A DNA stretch of 64,000 nucleotides, from NCBI GenBank assembly GCA_902168205.1, contig CABHOK010000002.1, forward strand, positions 248,001-312,000, written 5' to 3'. The DNA is from an uncultured Chitinophaga sp. Its GTDB lineage: Bacteria > Bacteroidota > Bacteroidia > Cytophagales > Cyclobacteriaceae. A model generated the notes under the pieces. That model searched no databases, was not told the DNA's origin, and worked only from the letters and a program-made list of their open reading frames with translations. Shown here in pieces: positions 26,717-34,265 of this stretch; the first letter of the stretch is position 1, and the number at the start of each line of letters is the position of its first letter. A program made the translations under genes and the position numbers.

Positions 26717-26815
26717 CACCCTCGCTGATCTTTTTTAAAAAGAGTTTCTGTCAATGGCATATTTATTGACTTCGGCAGTAACAATATTCAATATCCTGAT
26801 CGCGTTAAAGTGTAC

Positions 26816-27865
26816 ATGCAAAAGTTAACTACCTTCTTCCTGCGCTGCTCCGGTGCAGATATGTCTATACTGAAAAAGTGTCCTTCTGAAACCAGTAAAT
26901 ACGCTGGTATAGGAGCAACCATTTTCTTTACGGGACTCTTTGCTGCATTATCGGGCGCGTACGCACTCTACACTATCTTTGATAGTGTTTGGGCTGCCGT
27001 AGGTTTTGGTATACTGTGGGGATTGATGATCTTCAACCTCGACCGCTATATAGTTTCCAGCATGCGCAAGGAAGGGAAGACTGCGAAAGAATTATTGATT
27101 GCAACACCCCGCATACTGCTCGCCATTTTGATTTCGGTAGTAATTGCGAAGCCGCTGGAGCTGAAGATCTTTGAAAAAGAGATCGAGCCTGAACTGATTG
27201 TTATGGAGCAACAGAAATATAGCGAGCAGGAAGCGCAGGTACGATTCCGTTTTCAGGGCACACACGATAGTCTCAAAACCGCGATAGAAGGTTTACAACA
27301 GGAGATTGCCTTGAAAGCAACAAAGCGCGATGACCTGGTGCGCATTGCCCGCGAAGAAGCCGATGGAACGGGTGGAAGTAAAAAGAAAAATCTTGGACCT
27401 ATATATAAGGTAAAGAAAGCAGACGCTGATGCTGCCGAGGCTGAGCTCCTCGCTATTACCGAGCGAAACCACGCGCGTATACAGGTATACGAAAAGAGTC
27501 TGGCCTATAATGATTCACTGCAGGCGCAGGCCATGGCAGCTTTGGAAAAGGGAAGACTCAATGGCCCCGCTGCCCGCATGGAAGCTATGAGCCGTCTTAC
27601 CGAGCAGAGCAGTGCTATGGCGTGGGCACATTGGTTTATCATGTTCCTGTTCATCGCGATTGAAACAGCGCCTGTTTTTGTCAAGCTCATCTCCAACAAA
27701 GGTCCTTACGATAATTTGCTGAAAGTGGAGGAACACCAGTTTGGCGTGCACGAAGTGGAAGAGCTCGCCCGCATGAACACGCAGGCGAAAGAGAAGACAG
27801 CCAATTACCCTCAACACGAACGCACCTTCATCAGCAATCGCCTCGATGCCGAGCTGAGAAGCTGA
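26816..27865 (+). CDS. DUF4407 membrane protein with coiled coil
   Basis: 349 residues from the ATG at 26816 (MQKLTTFFLRCSGADM); a GTG two codons upstream is possible. Membrane helices are at about 30-52, 55-75 and 95-115. A long charged, probably coiled-coil periplasmic stretch follows (about 120-255, KYSEQEAQVRFRF to GRLNGPAARMEA), then a last helix at about 265-285 (WAHWFIMFLFIAIETAPVF) and a charged tail. This matches DUF4407, common in Bacteroidota, with no known activity. The FETAPVF-like segment in the last helix is the family hallmark. There is no operon partner; the next gene is the sulfur operon with its own promoter. Confidence 0.87.
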   Translation: MQKLTTFFLRCSGADMSILKKCPSETSKYAGIGATIFFTGLFAALSGAYALYTIFDSVWAAVGFGILWGLMIFNLDRYIVSSMRKEGKTAKELLIATPRILLAILISVVIAKPLELKIFEKEIEPELIVMEQQKYSEQEAQVRFRFQGTHDSLKTAIEGLQQEIALKATKRDDLVRIAREEADGTGGSKKKNLGPIYKVKKADADAAEAELLAITERNHARIQVYEKSLAYNDSLQAQAMAALEKGRLNGPAARMEAMSRLTEQSSAMAWAHWFIMFLFIAIETAPVFVKLISNKGPYDNLLKVEEHQFGVHEVEELARMNTQAKEKTANYPQHERTFISNRLDAELRS

Positions 27866-27999
27866 TTTTTCATTGTTGTACATTAATAGTTAATGAGTTA
27901 CGGGCTTTTGCCGGTATATTATCTGCTTGATTTTTCCGGCCGGTAACAGGCCGTTACTAACCATTCACAGAATGAATTTTAATTTTTTCCGGGATTTGG

Positions 28000-28030
28000 T
28001 TTGTTTTTGAAATCACATACCCTACTTTAG
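28000..28030 (+). promoter_or_regulatory. Promoter of the sulfite reductase leader transcript
   Basis: TTTG at 28000-28003, exactly 19 nt, then TACTTTAG at 28023-28030 (7 of 8 to TAnnTTTG; all but the last fixed base). The start of transcription would fall near 28034-28037, only a few nucleotides before the first ATG of the leader frame. Confidence 0.6.
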
Positions 28031-28040
28031 TGGTAGATTA

Positions 28041-28142
28041 ATGACCATGTTCACAACCACCACTTGTAAACAGATTAAGATGTATGCAACAAAGAAGTGT
28101 TGCTGTAAACATCTGCTGGATGCAGGAAAAATGGACGCGTAA
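28041..28142 (+). CDS. Cysteine-rich leader peptide (33 codons) of the sulfite reductase operon
   Basis: A short frame too small for usual gene calling. It starts ATG ACC ATG (MTMFTTTTCKQIK) and has an alternative in-frame ATG at 28080. Codons 20-22 at 28098-28106 are three consecutive Cys codons (TGT TGC TGT), with a further Cys at codon 9. It ends AGKMDA-TAA at 28140-28142. Cys is one of the rarest amino acids in bacteria, so CCC in a 33-codon frame upstream of a sulfur assimilation operon is unlikely by chance. The product itself probably has no function. Its translation is proposed to sense charged tRNA-Cys and set the fold of the downstream RNA (see the antiterminator and terminator). 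Cys-rich leaders ahead of sulfur genes are known in mycobacteria; I know of no description in Bacteroidota. Confidence 0.75.
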   Translation: MTMFTTTTCKQIKMYATKKCCCKHLLDAGKMDA

Positions 28143-28195
28143 TGGTCTCTTCTTATAGAAGAATAAGTTAAAAAGACATACCGGGCCTTTCCTGC
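28122..28195 (+). promoter_or_regulatory. Antiterminator pairing of the Cys attenuator
   Basis: GCAGGAAA at 28122-28129, inside the leader frame 16 nt after the last Cys codon, is the exact complement of TTTCCTGC at 28188-28195, the 5' arm and loop edge of the terminator. It therefore copies the terminator's own 3' arm (CAGGAAAGGC). A small hairpin TTCTT-ATAG-AAGAA (28150-28163) would stack in between. A ribosome stalled on the Cys codons leaves 28122-28129 free, so the antiterminator can form. A ribosome reaching the stop at 28140 covers it, so the terminator forms. Confidence 0.72.
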
Positions 28196-28220
28196 GAATC
28201 AGGAAAGGCTCTTTTATTTT
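28185..28220 (+). terminator. Intrinsic terminator of the attenuator, ahead of sulfite reductase
   Basis: Perfect 10-bp stem GCCTTTCCTG (28185-28194) / CAGGAAAGGC (28200-28209), loop CGAAT, followed by TCTTTTATTTT. It stands 43 nt after the leader stop and 33 nt before the sulfite reductase ATG, so it terminates before the operon rather than after a gene. Confidence 0.9.
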
Positions 28221-28252
28221 AAAGTGTAACCGAACAAACAGCCCTTAGGCAT

Positions 28253-30367
28253 ATGCAAAGCTTTCGTACAGAACTTGAAGATTTGAACAATCCGGTAGTA
28301 GCACGGGATATTCTTGACCTTGAAAAGAAAATCCGTCTGTTCCGTGAGGGAAAGATTGATGATGATAAGTTCCGCAGCCTCCGATTGGCCCGGGGTATAT
28401 ATGGACAACGTCAGTCGGGTGTACAAATGATCCGCATTAAACTCCCGCTCGGGCGTGTTACCACAAAACAACTTCGCAGAATTGCAGATATATCAGACGA
28501 GTATGCCAGCAAAAATCTGCATGCTACAACACGCCAGGATATACAGATTCACTTTGTGAGCCTGGACCGTACGCCTGAGCTGTGGGCTAAACTTGAGAAA
28601 GATGATATCACAACACGCGAAGCCTGCGGTAACACCGTGCGTAACGTTACAGCATCTGATCTTGCCGGTATAGATCCGAAAGAACCATTTGATGTATCAC
28701 CCCATGCGTATGAAACTTTCCGTTACTTCCTGCGCAACCCGGTCTGCCAGGAGATGGGACGCAAATTCAAAATATCTTTTTCATCCAGTGAAGATGATAC
28801 TGCGTTTAGTTTCATTCACGATCTCGGTTTCATTCCTAAGATAGTAGATGGAAAGCGCGGCTTTAAAGTAATGATCGGTGGAGGTCTTGGAGCAAATCCA
28901 TACCTCGCGCTGGTTGCATATGAGTTTCTGGAAGAAGATCAGGTAATTCCATTTACCGAAGCAGTACTGCGCGTGTTTGATCGCTACGGTGAGCGTACGC
29001 GCAGAATGAAAGCACGTTTTAAATTTTTACTCGATGACTTCGGTCTTGAAAAGATCATGGCACTGGTAGAAGAGGAGAGACGTGCTTTGAAAGTGCAGCA
29101 ATACCCGATCAACCTGAATGTATTGCCGGAACCAGTATTACCGGAATCTATACCGACAGCAGAACCTGCTATAGCGGACCCTGCTAAATATGAGCGCTGG
29201 TATAAAACCAACGTGTTCAAACAAAAACAAGACGGCTTTTATGGAGTATATGTAAAACTTCCGCTGGGCAACATGTCGTCTACATTAACAAGAAGCTTTG
29301 CCGATATAGTGGATCTGTATGCAGCAACGGAATTACGCATCACCGTAAACCAGGGCTATCTCCTTCGCTATGTACGTCCGGAAACATTGAAGCATTTATA
29401 TGTAGCACTGGATAAACTTGCGTTGGCAGAACCTGGTTTCGACAGTGTTGCTGATATAACGGCTTGCCCGGGAACGGAATCGTGTAACCTCGCTATATCC
29501 GATAGTACCCATGTATCGCTGGCGCTGGAGAAAGTGATTCGCGAAGAATATCCGGACATGGTATTCAATACCGATATCAAAATCAAAATCAGCGGATGTC
29601 CTAACTCGTGCGGTCAGCATGGATTAGCCGGTATAGGTCTGCACGGAAGTACTATAAAAGACAAGCAGGGAAAAGTATTACCGGCATTGGTAGTTTTACT
29701 CGGTGGAGGTAAACTGAAAGATGGTGAAGGTATAATTTCCGACAAGATCCTGAAGATACCAAGCAAGCGCGGACCGCAGGCGTTGCGTATACTGTTTGAT
29801 GATTATGAAACGAACAGTCAGGATGGCGAGTACTATCACGATTACTTCAAACGTCTTGGAAGAAATCATTTCTATGCGTTGTTGAAACCTCTTGGTGATT
29901 TAACAACCGTTGAGCCTTCAGACTATATCGACTGGGGTGAAGAGCATAACTTTATTCTGCATACAGCAGTAGGGGAGTGTGCCGGTGTGATTATAGACCT
30001 GGTTGCAACGCTGTTTTACGAATCAGAAGAAAAACTGGAATGGTCGAAAGAAGCACTGCGCAATGCGCAGTATGCTGACTCTATATATCATAGCTATAGC
30101 GCATTCATCAACACCGCAAAAGCCATGTTGCTGACACGCGATGTAAAACCAAGCACACAAATACAAGTGTTGAATGATTTTCAGACTCACTTTGTGGATA
30201 CTGGTAACTTCCCGCTGGCAGCAAACTTCCGCGAGTTCGTACTGCGCATCAATAAGAGTGAACCAACTGAAGAGTTTGCGATAGCGTATCTCGAAGATTC
30301 TAAAAAATTCCTGAAAGATATAGTAGCATATCGTGGAGCTGTAACGAATGAGGTAGTTGCAAAATGA
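28253..30367 (+). CDS. Siroheme-dependent sulfite (or nitrite) reductase with C-terminal HEPN-like extension
   Basis: Reduces sulfite to sulfide (or nitrite to ammonia) in six electrons; cytoplasmic. 704 residues. Two ferredoxin-like/NiR-SiR halves are visible, with RQSGVQMIRIKLPLGRVT near 50 and GVYVKLPLGNMSSTL near 335. The siroheme-[4Fe-4S] ligands are Cys405, Cys411 (CPGTESC), Cys449 and Cys453 (SGCPNSCGQHG). The last roughly 130 residues (from about 560) form an all-helical extension resembling HEPN domains, found in the Bacteroidota version. Cotranscribed with two siroheme-making genes, and preceded by a Cys-codon attenuator, which argues for assimilatory sulfite reduction rather than nitrite reduction. 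No CysJ-type flavoprotein gene is beside it; ferredoxin is a likely electron donor. Confidence 0.93.
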   Translation: MQSFRTELEDLNNPVVARDILDLEKKIRLFREGKIDDDKFRSLRLARGIYGQRQSGVQMIRIKLPLGRVTTKQLRRIADISDEYASKNLHATTRQDIQIHFVSLDRTPELWAKLEKDDITTREACGNTVRNVTASDLAGIDPKEPFDVSPHAYETFRYFLRNPVCQEMGRKFKISFSSSEDDTAFSFIHDLGFIPKIVDGKRGFKVMIGGGLGANPYLALVAYEFLEEDQVIPFTEAVLRVFDRYGERTRRMKARFKFLLDDFGLEKIMALVEEERRALKVQQYPINLNVLPEPVLPESIPTAEPAIADPAKYERWYKTNVFKQKQDGFYGVYVKLPLGNMSSTLTRSFADIVDLYAATELRITVNQGYLLRYVRPETLKHLYVALDKLALAEPGFDSVADITACPGTESCNLAISDSTHVSLALEKVIREEYPDMVFNTDIKIKISGCPNSCGQHGLAGIGLHGSTIKDKQGKVLPALVVLLGGGKLKDGEGIISDKILKIPSKRGPQALRILFDDYETNSQDGEYYHDYFKRLGRNHFYALLKPLGDLTTVEPSDYIDWGEEHNFILHTAVGECAGVIIDLVATLFYESEEKLEWSKEALRNAQYADSIYHSYSAFINTAKAMLLTRDVKPSTQIQVLNDFQTHFVDTGNFPLAANFREFVLRINKSEPTEEFAIAYLEDSKKFLKDIVAYRGAVTNEVVAK

Positions 30368-31146
30368 TCGACACGATCTCCATCATAGAAAAAGAACCGC
30401 GTCTTACACTCGTAGGAGCCGGACCTGGTGATGCTGAACTCATCACTATAAAGGCTATTAACGTGCTGAAGAAAGCAGATGTAGTATTATACGATGCATT
30501 GGTTTCTGCAGATATACTCGAGTGGATACCGAAAGGTGTTCCTGCTTTTTCCGTGGGCAAACGTGCCGGAGAACATTCCTATAAACAGGAGGAGATCAAC
30601 GAACTGATTGTGGACTTCGCGTATCGCTATGGACACGTAGTACGGTTAAAAGGTGGCGACCCGTTCGTATTTGGAAGAGGCTCCGAAGAAATAGAATATG
30701 CCGAAGCACACGGAGTACATACGGATGTAGTACCTGGTATAAGCAGTGCGGTAGCCGTACCGGCAAGTTTAAAGATACCAGTAACCGCGCGCGGCATCAG
30801 TGAAAGTTTCTGGGTAGTTACCGGAACAACAAAAACGGGAGCGATCTCTGCAGATATAGCATTGGCTGCACAATCAACGGCTACGGTAGTTATACTCATG
30901 GGACTGAATAAACTCCCGGAGATTATGCAGGCTTTCGCAGATCACGGAAAAGCAGATATACCTGTGGCAGTTGTACAAAACGGATCATTGCCTTCGCAGA
31001 AGAGTGTTATCGGCACCGTTCACTCTATAGCAGAACAGGCTCAGGCCAGTGGTATAGGTTCACCGGCCATTATCATTGTAGGCGAAGTAGTGCGTTATGC
31101 ACAGGCGCTTGAAAAGGTTGTGGTCGCTACCAAATCCATTGCTTAA
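30364..31146 (+). CDS. cobA: Uroporphyrinogen-III C-methyltransferase
   Basis: Methylates uroporphyrinogen III at C2 and C7 with two SAM to give precorrin-2, the first step to siroheme. 260 residues, the stand-alone SUMT length. Motifs: LVGAGPGDAELITIKA near the N-terminus, DVVLYDALVS, and the diagnostic VRLKGGDPFVFGRGSEE, then VPGISSAVAVPA and PVTARGI. The ATG overlaps the sulfite reductase stop by 4 bp (ATGA), so translation is coupled. Its product feeds the next gene and finally the siroheme site of the reductase just upstream. Confidence 0.97.
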   Translation: MIDTISIIEKEPRLTLVGAGPGDAELITIKAINVLKKADVVLYDALVSADILEWIPKGVPAFSVGKRAGEHSYKQEEINELIVDFAYRYGHVVRLKGGDPFVFGRGSEEIEYAEAHGVHTDVVPGISSAVAVPASLKIPVTARGISESFWVVTGTTKTGAISADIALAAQSTATVVILMGLNKLPEIMQAFADHGKADIPVAVVQNGSLPSQKSVIGTVHSIAEQAQASGIGSPAIIIVGEVVRYAQALEKVVVATKSIA

Positions 31147-31285
31147 GAAATAAAATCAGCTAACACACAACTATAGATATATAGTATATCCGGGGCGGTG
31201 TGTGAAACGTATAAAGAATATAAAATCCAAAAAAATAAAATAATGTCTAACAACAATTGTCTTACTTCTAACAGTTAAAAATGCC

Positions 31286-31885
31286 ATGGAACGCAACAAC
31301 CTTTTTCCCGTTTTCCTGAAACTTGAATCACTGAGCACCCTTATTGTAGGGGGCGGAAATGTTGGGTTAGAAAAACTCACTGCAGTGTTAAAGAACAGTC
31401 CCGCTGCTAACGTAACAGTCGTAGCACGCACCATCCAGGAACCGATAAAGGAACTTGCACGAAAACATGAGCACGTCAAATGGGAGGAACGCAATTTTAA
31501 GTTGTGGGATTTATGGGATAAAGACCTCGTGATACTGGCTACGGATAACCGCCAGCTTCATGAAACGATCCGCAAGTTTGCCAGAACGCGCAAGCTGCTG
31601 ATCAACGTAGCGGATACACCAGATCTGTGTGACTTCTACCTTGGATCGGTAGTCACAAAAGGTAATTTAAAAATAGGCGTATCCACCAATGGTAAATCGC
31701 CAACAATGTCCAAGCGTATACGCGAATACCTGGAGGAAGCACTGCCGGATGATACCAACGATCTGCTTAACAATATGCACAAGATACGCGAGCAGATTAA
31801 AGGAGATTTCAGTCACAAAGTAAAAGTGCTGAACGATATAACGACTTCGTTTTTGGAAAGCGGACCTGCTCCGGCTAATCCATAA
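31286..31885 (+). CDS. Precorrin-2 dehydrogenase (siroheme synthase, Met8/CysG N-terminal type)
   Basis: Oxidises precorrin-2 to sirohydrochlorin with NAD and, in many relatives, also inserts iron to give siroheme. 199 residues, so only the CysG-B half; the methyltransferase half is the separate cobA. The Rossmann motif is LIVGGGNVGLEK (about 18-29). Then come IATDNRQLHETI-like and VADTPDLCDFYLGSVVTKGNLKIGVSTNGKSPTMSKRIRE, the typical central segment with the catalytic Asp region. It lies 139 bp after cobA; this gap is AT-rich and may hold a second promoter, but I see no consensus. It completes a three-gene sulfite reductase/siroheme operon. Confidence 0.93.
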   Translation: MERNNLFPVFLKLESLSTLIVGGGNVGLEKLTAVLKNSPAANVTVVARTIQEPIKELARKHEHVKWEERNFKLWDLWDKDLVILATDNRQLHETIRKFARTRKLLINVADTPDLCDFYLGSVVTKGNLKIGVSTNGKSPTMSKRIREYLEEALPDDTNDLLNNMHKIREQIKGDFSHKVKVLNDITTSFLESGPAPANP

Positions 31886-31909
31886 GATATATCTACAACC
31901 AGACGCCTG

Positions 31910-31953
31910 ATCACAAAATCCGGTATATATACTCCGGGTTTTGTGATTTTTTA
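31910..31953. terminator. Bidirectional intrinsic terminator
   Basis: 14-bp stem ATCACAAAATCCGG (31910-31923) / CCGGGTTTTGTGAT (31934-31947) with one G-U pair and a 10-nt loop of TATATATACT, then TTTTTATTTC. It closes the siroheme operon and also the convergent oxidase gene, whose stop is at 31951. Confidence 0.9.
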
Positions 31954-33141
31954 TTTCAGAGCACTTCGGAATATATCCGGAGGCGCAGCTTTACCCGCAA
32001 ATGTATTTGCAACCAATTCGCCTAAAGCCGGACCATGTTTAAAACCATGACCAGAGCCTCCACCCAGCAATACTGTATTAGAAGCATGTGGATGTACTTC
32101 AAAGATGAGATTACCATCCGGTGAATTTTCATAGGGGCAAACGCGACTCTCGGTAAGCGGAGCATTCTTCAATCCCGGAAAACGATGCGAGATGAATGCA
32201 CGTGCTTTCGCGAGCGCTTCAGGTGTTATGCTTCGTTCACTCTTTGAAGGATCAAATATAGTACCGCGTATATCTACACCGATCTTGAAGCCACGATGAG
32301 CATTGCCGGCTATACCGTAATAAAAATCTTTACCATCAACATCAACCCACACCGGAAAGTTGTCATATATAGATGCATACTCTGCCGGTACACCAAAATA
32401 GTATACTTCCTGTTTGGTGCAGGTGATAACATTGCTAAGTATATCCGGGAATATTTTCCCTAGCCACGATCCACACGCAAACAGGTATACATCTGCCTGC
32501 AGCGATCGTCCATCCGATAATTTTACAGAATCCAGTTGCTGTTGATCTATAGTTCCGGGAGTAGCCTGTGCCTGTATATAGTTCCCGCCTTCTCTGACAA
32601 ATTGCTCCTGTACCGCCTGACAAGACTCGCGTGCTTTCAGATAGCCGCCATACGGATCAAAGTAGGCGTGATGAAGATCATCGGTATATATAATCGGAAA
32701 TCTCTTCTTAAGTTCTGCCAGAGAAAGACGTTCATATTCCATCGCATGCTTTTGCGCAAAAGGAATGGAATCATCTACGAGTGGAGTTTTTTCTTCATAG
32801 CAAAACCAGAGTACACCGGAGTTATGAAAGAGTTTTTTATTGAACAACTTTTCATTCTCTTTCCATAAGCTGAGTGCCCGAACATTTAGATCAAAGTATA
32901 CTTCATTGGCACCGTAGGTGGATCGGATCACACGCGTCTCATCCCCCGAACTTGCCCGTGAATTACCCGGCCCCCACGCATCCACCAACGTAACATTATA
33001 CCCCTGCCGCAGAAGATATAGCGCAGACCATCCCCCAAAAGCACCCGCTCCGACCACCACGACACTCGAGGTACTGGCGAATGTGGGGAAGGGAGTCGCC
33101 TTCGCTTCGATAGTAGCAGTGGGTGAGAATGTGGTGGTCAA
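31951..33141 (-). CDS. FAD-dependent amine oxidase of the sarcosine oxidase/MTOX family
   Basis: Up to 396 residues. The N-terminal FAD-binding motif VVVVGAGAFGGWSALYLLRQG is followed by LVDAWGPGNSRASSGDETRVIRSTYG. The C-terminal region has RVCPYENSPDGNLIFEVHP, where the Cys is the residue that covalently holds FAD in monomeric sarcosine oxidase and N-methyltryptophan oxidase, and GGGSGHGFKHGPALGE. It likely oxidises a secondary amine or N-methyl amino acid, making H2O2; the substrate is unclear. The start is uncertain: the frame's first start is a TTG at 33141, no ATG is in frame, and the first 26 residues are low-complexity. A GTG close to the VVVVG strand is the alternative. A family C repeat lies directly upstream. 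Confidence 0.87.
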   Translation of the reverse strand: MTTTFSPTATIEAKATPFPTFASTSSVVVVGAGAFGGWSALYLLRQGYNVTLVDAWGPGNSRASSGDETRVIRSTYGANEVYFDLNVRALSLWKENEKLFNKKLFHNSGVLWFCYEEKTPLVDDSIPFAQKHAMEYERLSLAELKKRFPIIYTDDLHHAYFDPYGGYLKARESCQAVQEQFVREGGNYIQAQATPGTIDQQQLDSVKLSDGRSLQADVYLFACGSWLGKIFPDILSNVITCTKQEVYYFGVPAEYASIYDNFPVWVDVDGKDFYYGIAGNAHRGFKIGVDIRGTIFDPSKSERSITPEALAKARAFISHRFPGLKNAPLTESRVCPYENSPDGNLIFEVHPHASNTVLLGGGSGHGFKHGPALGELVANTFAGKAAPPDIFRSALK

Positions 33142-33206
33142 TGTGTTTAGGTGTTTATGTGTGTATGTGTTTATGTTGGTTGGTCTGTAATTGAAAATGT
33201 GTTTAT
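33141..33206. repeat. Family C word repeat, single orientation, at the start of the oxidase gene
   Basis: GTGTTTAGGTGT at 33143-33154 is identical to 19805-19816 and complementary to 56743-56754. It continues GTGTGTATGTGTTTATG and AATGTGTTTATC. Unlike the other two copies I see no opposite arm. It occupies the would-be 5' untranslated region of the oxidase. Confidence 0.7.
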
Positions 33207-33276
33207 CACGAACGCGATATAGGTGTCTGAAAATTAACCAACGCTATATAATAGGAGTATCGTTGAAAAGCGATTT

Positions 33277-33425
33277 GCCTGCTGGCAGCAGACAGCAACT
33301 GCTATATATAGTGTCTCTCAAAAACTCAAAACTCGCAACTGGCACCCCGAAGCTACTTATACAGATTGTCTTCCGGCAGCTTGTTGCCAGAAGCCAGCAA
33401 CCATTCCTCAAAGCTCGCCGCTAAT
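33277..33425. repeat. Family A word repeat ahead of the pyrE 3' end
   Basis: Words such as GCCTGCTGGCAGCAGACAGC, AACTCAAAACTCGCAACTGG, GGCAGCTTGTTGCCAGAAGC and CTCAAAGCTCGCCGC. They match the vocabulary of 18.44-18.75 and 40.93-41.19 kb. The cluster runs up to the pyrE stop region at 33426. Short local palindromes (CCTGCTGGCAGCAG) are present, but no T-run follows. Confidence 0.6.
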
Positions 33426-34076
33426 TCACGGTTTCCAGCTCGAAGGATCCACGCGCCAGGCTTTCAGGGAAACGAGTTGGTCGTTGGTGATATACTTTTG
33501 GTCGAGGGCATAGTTGATCAAATAGTTGTAGTCGCTGAGACTTACCAGCGATGTGTTGGCTTCGTAAAAATTACGGGTTGCTATATCAAAGCCGTAGTTG
33601 AAAATGGAAACCATCCCCAATACATTGAAGCCTGCTTCACGCAATGCCTGTACGGCTTTGAGTGAACTGCCTCCGGTAGACACGAGGTCTTCGATCACCA
33701 CTACTTTCTGGTCTTTCGTAACTTTCCCTTCGATCAGATTTTCCATACCGTGATCTTTCGGCTTGGGCCGTACATATAGGAAAGGAAGATTCATTGCTTC
33801 GGCAACCAATGCACCTTGTGCGATACCTGCCGTGGCAACACCGGCAATAGCTTCAACAGCCGGATAGTTTTCGCGGATGGCTTGTACCAGACCATCGCGC
33901 ACAGCAGTTCGTACTTCAGGGTAGGAGAGTGACAACCTGTTATCACAATAGATAGGTGATTTCCATCCGGAAGCCCACGTGAAAGGTTTTTGAGTGTTGA
34001 GTTTAATGGCTTGAATTTGCAGCAGCATGGAAGCTACTTTGCCAGCGGTTTGTTCCTGTACTTTTAAAATAGGCAT
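33426..34076 (-). CDS. pyrE: Orotate phosphoribosyltransferase
   Basis: Transfers the ribose-phosphate of PRPP to orotate, giving OMP in pyrimidine synthesis; cytoplasmic dimer. 216 residues from the ATG at 34076 (MPILKVQEQTAGKVASMLL); the longer frame would use a GTG at 34094. The signature segments are FTWASGWKSPIYCDNR, YLYVRPKPKDHG and the PRPP loop KVVVIEDLVSTGGSSLKA. It is divergent from the NUDIX gene, with a 190-bp gap that shows no named signal. No other pyr gene is nearby. Confidence 0.97.
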   Translation of the reverse strand: MPILKVQEQTAGKVASMLLQIQAIKLNTQKPFTWASGWKSPIYCDNRLSLSYPEVRTAVRDGLVQAIRENYPAVEAIAGVATAGIAQGALVAEAMNLPFLYVRPKPKDHGMENLIEGKVTKDQKVVVIEDLVSTGGSSLKAVQALREAGFNVLGMVSIFNYGFDIATRNFYEANTSLVSLSDYNYLINYALDQKYITNDQLVSLKAWRVDPSSWKP

Positions 34077-34265
34077 AGTCTCGAAAGTTATCACTAAAAT
34101 TTTGAATCAGGGAGAATACAGCACCTGTCGCGTAGTGTTGCAAAAATATTTTTTGCTTCTATTCCATCCAGAAGCCATTGTTTAAAAATCTTTTCTGAAA
34201 CCCCTTGCCAGCTTCCAAATAATTTATTCTTTTGCGGGCATGGTGAGGGCGTAAAATTGTACGGT

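Noticed and set aside
27937-27957. Short hairpin CGGCC-GGTAACA-GGCCG after the DUF4407 gene as a terminator
   Set aside because: Stem of only 5 bp and no T-run on either strand.
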